Source: Actinomycetota bacterium (GTDB lineage: Bacteria; Actinomycetota; Thermoleophilia; Gaiellales; Gaiellaceae). Taken from it: DNA of 64,000 nucleotides. Positions 60,040 through 64,000 of this stretch are shown one piece after another; position 1 is the first letter of the stretch, and each line of letters begins with the position of its first letter. Position numbers and translations under genes: made by a program. The stretch spans positions 22,810 through 86,809 of the forward strand of contig WLID01000007.1 of the NCBI GenBank assembly GCA_009702325.1, in the 5' to 3' direction. The notes beneath the pieces were generated by a model. That model had not been told where the DNA came from. It did no database searches and saw only the letters and a list, made by a program, of their open reading frames with translations.

Positions 60040-61559
60040 GCGACCGGCTCCGTCACGCCAGCCATGAGCAACCCCAGCGCATCCTTGGTGGCGGTCTCAG
60101 CGTCGAGCTCTCCAACGATCCGTCCCTCGTACATCACCACGATCCTGTCGGCGAGCGCGAGAATCTCGTCGAGGTCTTCGCTGATCAGAACGATCCCCAT
60201 GCCGCCTGTCGCACCCTCGCGCAGATAGCGGTGGACTGTCTCGATCGCCGAGACGTCGAGCCCACGGGTTGGGGATGCGGCGATCAGCACACGCGGCTCA
60301 CCCGAGAACTCGCGTCCGAGCACAACCTTCTGAAGGTTGCCGCCCGAAAGTTGGCGTGCCGGAACGTTCGGGCCCGATGTGCGCACGTCGTAGTTCGTAA
60401 TCAAGCTCAGCGCCCGCTCCTTGATCGCGCTCAGCCGAAGCAACGGGCCGTGCGCAATCTGGGCGCCGCGATAGCTCTTGAGCACCGTGTTTGAGGCGAT
60501 GCTCAGGCTCGGCGCGACACCGGTGTGGAGGCGATCTTCCGGTACATGCGCGACACCGGCGTGGATCGCCTCACGCGCATCGCCACCTTTGAGCGGCTTA
60601 CCGTCGACGGTGATCGTTCCCGCAGTCGTTGGGCGCATGCCGGTGATCGCTTCTGCAAGCTCCCGCTGGCCGTTACCGGCAACCCCTGCGACCGCGACAA
60701 TCTCGCCGGATCGCACCGTCATCGTCACATCGTGAAGCGCCTCAGCGCCTCGATCGCCCGTCGCTCCAACCCCCGCAAGCTCAAGCACAGGACCACCGAT
60801 GGTGATCTCCCGAGGGACACGGGTTGCAACATCGACTTCGCGCCCGACCATCAGTGACGCGAGAGACTGCGTCGTCGACTCGGCGGTGTCGACAGTGGCG
60901 ACTGTTTTGCCGCCGCGCAGCACGGTGACGCGATCAGCGACGGCAGTCACCTCATGCAGCTTGTGCGAGATGAAGATCACCGTGCGGCCCTCAGCGGCCA
61001 TCGCTCGGAGGGTGATAAACAGCGACTCCGCCTCCTGCGGTGTTAGCACTGCCGTGGGCTCGTCGAGAATCAGGATCTTCGCTTCGCGGTAGAGCGCCTT
61101 CAGAATCTCAACCCGCTGCTGCTCGCCAAGCGACAGCTGCCAGACGCGCGCGCGTGGATCGACCGCGATGCGATAGCGCTCACCGAGTTCGGCAACGCGC
61201 CGCTCAATGTGGCGGGGATGGACAAGGAACCGGCCGCTCTCGCCACGCGTGTCGCCAAGGATGACGTTCTCGGCAACGGTGAATGGCGGAACAAGCCGAA
61301 AATGCTGGTGCACCATGCAGATGCCTGCATTGAGCGCGTCGCGTGGGGAGTCAAACTCGACCCGCTCGCCGTACAGCTCGACGCTTCCCTCATCGGGACG
61401 GTACAGGCCCGTCAGGATGTTTGACAGGGTGCTCTTGCCGGCCCCGTTTTCGCCAAGCAAGGCATGAACTTCGCCTTCGGCCGCCTCAAAGTCGACACCG
61501 TCATTTGCGACGACGCCAGGGAACCGCTTCGTGATCCCGTGAAGGCTGACCGCCGGCAT
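60036..61559 (-). CDS. Nucleoside ABC transporter ATP-binding protein (double NBD)
   Basis: I start at the ATG at 61559 (507 residues). The first nucleotide-binding domain has Walker A GENGAGKST, signature LSLGEQQRVEILKAL and Walker B ILILDEPTAVLT. The second domain, after about residue 260, has GVAGNGQRELAEAI in place of a canonical Walker A, LSGGNLQKVVLGREF and VLIAASPTRGLDVSAIE. This tandem layout is typical of ribose/nucleoside importers (RbsA/YufO type). A strong hairpin lies just upstream, between it and the binding-protein gene. Confidence 0.93.
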   Translation of the reverse strand: MPAVSLHGITKRFPGVVANDGVDFEAAEGEVHALLGENGAGKSTLSNILTGLYRPDEGSVELYGERVEFDSPRDALNAGICMVHQHFRLVPPFTVAENVILGDTRGESGRFLVHPRHIERRVAELGERYRIAVDPRARVWQLSLGEQQRVEILKALYREAKILILDEPTAVLTPQEAESLFITLRAMAAEGRTVIFISHKLHEVTAVADRVTVLRGGKTVATVDTAESTTQSLASLMVGREVDVATRVPREITIGGPVLELAGVGATGDRGAEALHDVTMTVRSGEIVAVAGVAGNGQRELAEAITGMRPTTAGTITVDGKPLKGGDAREAIHAGVAHVPEDRLHTGVAPSLSIASNTVLKSYRGAQIAHGPLLRLSAIKERALSLITNYDVRTSGPNVPARQLSGGNLQKVVLGREFSGEPRVLIAASPTRGLDVSAIETVHRYLREGATGGMGIVLISEDLDEILALADRIVVMYEGRIVGELDAETATKDALGLLMAGVTEPVA

Positions 61560-61572
61560 AGGAAAGAAGGCG

Positions 61573-61598
61573 GTGGGGGGAGCCGAAGCTCCCCCCAC
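61573..61598 (-). terminator. Intra-operon attenuating hairpin after the substrate-binding protein gene
   Basis: GTGGGGGGAGC and GCTCCCCCCAC form a perfect 11-pair stem. On the minus strand the loop is TTCG closed by C-G, the extra-stable form, followed by CGCCTTCTTTCC. It lies between the binding-protein stop (61610) and the ATPase start (61559). It probably limits read-through so that more binding protein than ATPase is made. Confidence 0.75.
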
Positions 61599-61609
61599 AC
61601 ACGCCTGAT

Positions 61610-62707
61610 CTAGCCCTTCGCGCTGCCTTCGACGCCCTTGACGAGCCAGTCGATCGCCATCAGGTCACCGAGTGAGAGCGCCTTGCCCTTCGCGACGCGG
61701 AGCTTGCCGCTCTGGTCGTAGAGAGGGCCAGCGAACACCTTGAAGGTGCCTGCCTTGATGCCTGCAGCCTTGGTCGTGATTGCCGACTTGGTGCCCGACG
61801 CCACGAGCGAGCCGAACGGAGCGATCTTCGTGAAGCCGTCCGCCATCGAGCCGTAGTACGAGCCGGTCTTCCACGTGCCGGCCATCGCGGCCTTCACGCG
61901 CGGGATGTAGTAGACACCCCAGTCGTAGACCGCTGCGGTCAGCCACTGCTTCGGCGCGAACTTCTGCGCATCCGAGTCGTAGCCAACCCACGGGAGGCTG
62001 ACCGATTCGGCGTACTGGCCGGCGGCCGGGCTGTCGACGTTCTGCCCGATCACGTCAGCACCTGCAGCCTTAAGGCTCTGAGCAGCCTTCTTCTCGGTTG
62101 CCGGTGAGAACCACGAGTTCGTCCACACGATCTTCACGGTCGCGCCAGGATGGGTCGCCTGGACGCCGAGCGCGAACGCGTTCGTGTGTCGAATCACTTC
62201 CGGGATCGCGAACGGAACGACATACCCAACAACGCCGCTCTTCGTCGCCGCACCCGCAGCCATACCGGAGAGGAAGATCGAGTCTTCACCGGCGCCGTAG
62301 TAGACGGCCATGTTCTTCGACGTCTTGTAGCCGGTCGCCATCTCGAAGTAGACGTCCGGGTACTTCTTGGCCGCGGCAACCATTGCATCCTGGTAGCCGA
62401 ACGACGTCGCGAAGATGATCTTGTTGCCGTCCTTCACGAGGCTGTCGATCACCTGTGAAACCTGGGGGCCTTCCGGAACATTTTCCTTGTAGGTCGTCTC
62501 GACCTTCGAACCGAGCGCCTTGACGACTGCCAGGCGACCCTGATCGTGAGCCTGCGACCAACCACCATCGTTGTGCGGGCCAACGTAGATCCACGCCGCC
62601 TTGAACACGTCGTGCTGCTTCGCGGAACCAACCGCTGTAACGACGAGCGATGCGGTAGCAACGACCGCCGTGAGCGCTGCGACGAGCGCCACCTTCCTCT
62701 TACTCAC
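61610..62707 (-). CDS. BMP-family substrate-binding protein (nucleoside importer)
   Basis: I start at the GTG at 62707, with GGAGGGA about eight bases upstream, giving 365 residues. A signal peptide (KVALVAALTAVVATASLVVTAVGSA) leads into the BMP domain: AAWIYVGPHNDGGWSQAHDQG, then KIIFATSFGYQDAMVAAAKKYPDV and GVVGYVVPFAIPEVIRHTNAFALG. No lipobox cysteine is seen, so the protein is not a typical lipoprotein and may be released or held by the signal anchor. It binds purine nucleosides in known relatives. First gene of the transporter operon. Confidence 0.92.
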   Translation of the reverse strand: MSKRKVALVAALTAVVATASLVVTAVGSAKQHDVFKAAWIYVGPHNDGGWSQAHDQGRLAVVKALGSKVETTYKENVPEGPQVSQVIDSLVKDGNKIIFATSFGYQDAMVAAAKKYPDVYFEMATGYKTSKNMAVYYGAGEDSIFLSGMAAGAATKSGVVGYVVPFAIPEVIRHTNAFALGVQATHPGATVKIVWTNSWFSPATEKKAAQSLKAAGADVIGQNVDSPAAGQYAESVSLPWVGYDSDAQKFAPKQWLTAAVYDWGVYYIPRVKAAMAGTWKTGSYYGSMADGFTKIAPFGSLVASGTKSAITTKAAGIKAGTFKVFAGPLYDQSGKLRVAKGKALSLGDLMAIDWLVKGVEGSAKG

Positions 62708-62807
62708 GTGCAACTCCCTCCTCAAGCCGGACCGGTAGTGCGGGGATCACGACTATAGGAGATTCGCCGGGTGGTTGAGACCCAGTAATCGGCAAATTGC
62801 GAAGGGT

Positions 62808-63299
62808 TTAGGCTTCGGCGCCGGTTGTCTGACCAACCGGGTTCTCGGCGCTCCATGGGAAGACGATCCAGTCATCGGTCTTCTTCCACACGTAGTCGCA
62901 TTGCACCGTTGATCGCGACTTCTCGTAGAGCACCGCGAGGCGGACTTCGGCGACCTTCCCTTCACAGAATTCGCGTACGAGTTCGAGGGTCGCTCCGGTA
63001 TCGGCAACGTCGTCGGCAACCAATACTTTCGTGTTGGCGAAGTCGACGAGGTCGGGAACGGGCGGCAGGAGCATCGGCATGTCGAGCCGTTGATCGACCC
63101 CGGTGTAGAACTCGACGTTCATCGTGAAGGTGTTCTTGACGCCGAGCGCGTAGCCGAGTGCGCCACCCACGAGCAGGCCGCCACGAGCGATCGACAGGAT
63201 GATGTCGGGCTCGTAACCGTCGTCGAAGATCGACTGGGCGAGCTCCCGGGAGGCGCGACCGAGGTCTCCCCAGCTCATGACCTCGCGCTGAATCTCCAT
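62808..63299 (-). CDS. Phosphoribosyltransferase (hypoxanthine/xanthine type)
   Basis: The 163-residue protein has a PRPP-binding motif VLVADDVADTGATLELV near residues 92-108 and ILSIARGGLLVGGALGYALG near 36-55, typical of Gpt/xanthine-guanine phosphoribosyltransferases. It would salvage a purine base as nucleotide. Its ATG shares a base with the upstream amidohydrolase stop, linking purine salvage with purine ring catabolism. The exact base cannot be assigned. Confidence 0.85.
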   Translation of the reverse strand: MEIQREVMSWGDLGRASRELAQSIFDDGYEPDIILSIARGGLLVGGALGYALGVKNTFTMNVEFYTGVDQRLDMPMLLPPVPDLVDFANTKVLVADDVADTGATLELVREFCEGKVAEVRLAVLYEKSRSTVQCDYVWKKTDDWIVFPWSAENPVGQTTGAEA

Positions 63300-64000
63300 C
63301 AGCTGATCCTAGCGACCGCGTCGATCAGCACTTCGAGAGCCGCTTCAATGTCCTCTTCGGACGAGTACTCGTCGGGGTGATGGCTGATGCCACCGTTGCG
63401 GCTTCGCACGAAGAGCATCGCGCTCGGCACACCGGCGGCGGCGAGCGAGGCAGCGTCGTGACCGGCGCCCGACACGAGTTCGGGTGCACCTGGGGCAGCT
63501 GCTCTGAGCGCCTCAAGCGGTGCCCCGCTCATCGGCACCGGCTGGGTGCGCCACGTTGGTTCAAAGCCGATCGTGGCGACGAGCTCGTCAAGCGCCTCTG
63601 GCGTCGTTGCGCGCGCGTCGACCGTAAGGGTGACCCGCTCGGGAATGACATTGCTGCCACCCGGCTCAACGACGAACGAACCAACTGTTGCCACAGCATC
63701 ACCTTTCGGAGCGGCCGCGACGCGCTGAACGAAGGCGGCCGCCTCGACGAGCGCGTCCTGGCGATGAGCCATCGGTGTTGTGCCCGCGTGCCCAGCGCGC
63801 CCGTGAAACACGACCTCGCCGCGCGCCTGACCGACGATCGCTGTGACGATCCCGAACGGCAGGTCGAGGTTGTCGAGGATCGGGCCTTGCTCGATGTGGA
63901 GTTCGAAGTACGCCTGAGGAAGATCCCCAGTCGCAACCGCCGCTTCGCTGCCGACGCACCCTCGCTCTTCGTCACGGAACGCGACGACAACGAGCGGCAG
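63299..64000 (-). CDS. M20-family amidohydrolase (allantoate/N-carbamoyl-amino-acid type), C-terminal part
   Basis: The frame is open to the window end; 233 residues are visible. FRDEERGCVGS, FELHIEQGPILDNLDLPFGIV and FHGRAGHAGTTPMAHRQDAL match the M20 AllC/HyuC family, with metal-binding Glu and His residues. The C-terminal DHAASLA-like stretch here reads VSGAGHDAASLAAAGVPSAM, and SHHPDEYSSEEDI is the usual end motif. Such enzymes hydrolyse allantoate or ureido acids in purine breakdown. The start is outside the window. Its context with transporter, phosphoribosyltransferase and xanthine dehydrogenase remnant supports purine use. Confidence 0.85.
   Translation of the reverse strand: MPLVVVAFRDEERGCVGSEAAVATGDLPQAYFELHIEQGPILDNLDLPFGIVTAIVGQARGEVVFHGRAGHAGTTPMAHRQDALVEAAAFVQRVAAAPKGDAVATVGSFVVEPGGSNVIPERVTLTVDARATTPEALDELVATIGFEPTWRTQPVPMSGAPLEALRAAAPGAPELVSGAGHDAASLAAAGVPSAMLFVRSRNGGISHHPDEYSSEEDIEAALEVLIDAVARIS

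Overview
The window looks like chromosome from a moderately high-GC actinobacterium. I lean towards a Thermoleophilia (Solirubrobacterales/Gaiellales)-type lineage, but this is inference. Supporting signs are a long LeuA, futalosine menaquinone genes (MqnA/C/E) beside a menaquinol:cytochrome c reductase of the Rieske / short cytochrome b / fused cytochrome b-c type, a lone WxL-like secreted protein, and many start codons placed 6-8 nt after a TANNNT -10 box (leaderless messages). I see no rRNA, tRNA, CRISPR array, prophage or insertion sequence.

Layout. 1-9.4 kb: a TetR fragment with a perfect operator palindrome, then a surface-glycan locus (sugar aminotransferase and epimerase on one strand; methyltransferase, two ATP-grasp ligases, glycosyltransferase and flippase on the other) and an MFS exporter. 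9.4-11.4 kb: leuA preceded by a leucine-rich leader peptide with its own promoter and alternative hairpins. 11.36-11.75 kb: a 106-bp tandem repeat with internal palindromes and a strong terminator. 11.7-15.5 kb: WxL-like protein, PIG-L deacetylase, O-antigen ligase-like protein and FlgD-type exported protein. 15.5-23.7 kb: a compact sulfur operon (flavoprotein, two-subunit Fe-S hydratase, ComA phosphosulfolactate synthase, CysH, CysC, CysD, CysN, DUF4395, TauE/SafE exporter) with a LysR-type box upstream. 23.8-28.7 kb: MMPL transporter, LysR regulator, DUF354 protein and a small NERD-like protein. 28.8-32.4 kb: FlaA1/CapD-type dehydratase, a second DegT aminotransferase and DedA. 32.4-46 kb: menaquinone synthesis (mqnC, mqnA, mqnE, polyprenyl synthase, menG, ubiX, ubiD), the qcr complex and haem genes (hemL, hemB) with three uncharacterised small genes. 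46-55 kb: envelope and lipid genes (AI-2E-type permease, YmdB phosphodiesterase, GT87-like proteins, GtrA, a phosphodiesterase, a diacylglycerol-kinase-like lipid kinase). 55-64 kb: two DMT transporters, then a purine set (truncated xanthine dehydrogenase, BMP-type nucleoside ABC transporter, phosphoribosyltransferase, M20 amidohydrolase).

How genes work together. The most distinctive unit is 15.5-23.7 kb. CysD/CysN make APS, the four-cysteine CysH can reduce APS to sulfite, and ComA joins sulfite to phosphoenolpyruvate to give phosphosulfolactate. A fumarase-type Fe-S hydratase and a fumarate-reductase/NadB-like flavoprotein are translationally coupled upstream, and a TauE/SafE sulfite/sulfonate exporter ends the sulfur part. 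No sulfite reductase gene is present here. The unit therefore reads as a possible sulfonate-producing pathway rather than ordinary cysteine synthesis; this is inference. The 32-46 kb block joins menaquinone production to the complex that oxidises it and to haem supply. Many genes overlap by GTGA/ATGA, so I moved several starts to the overlap positions.
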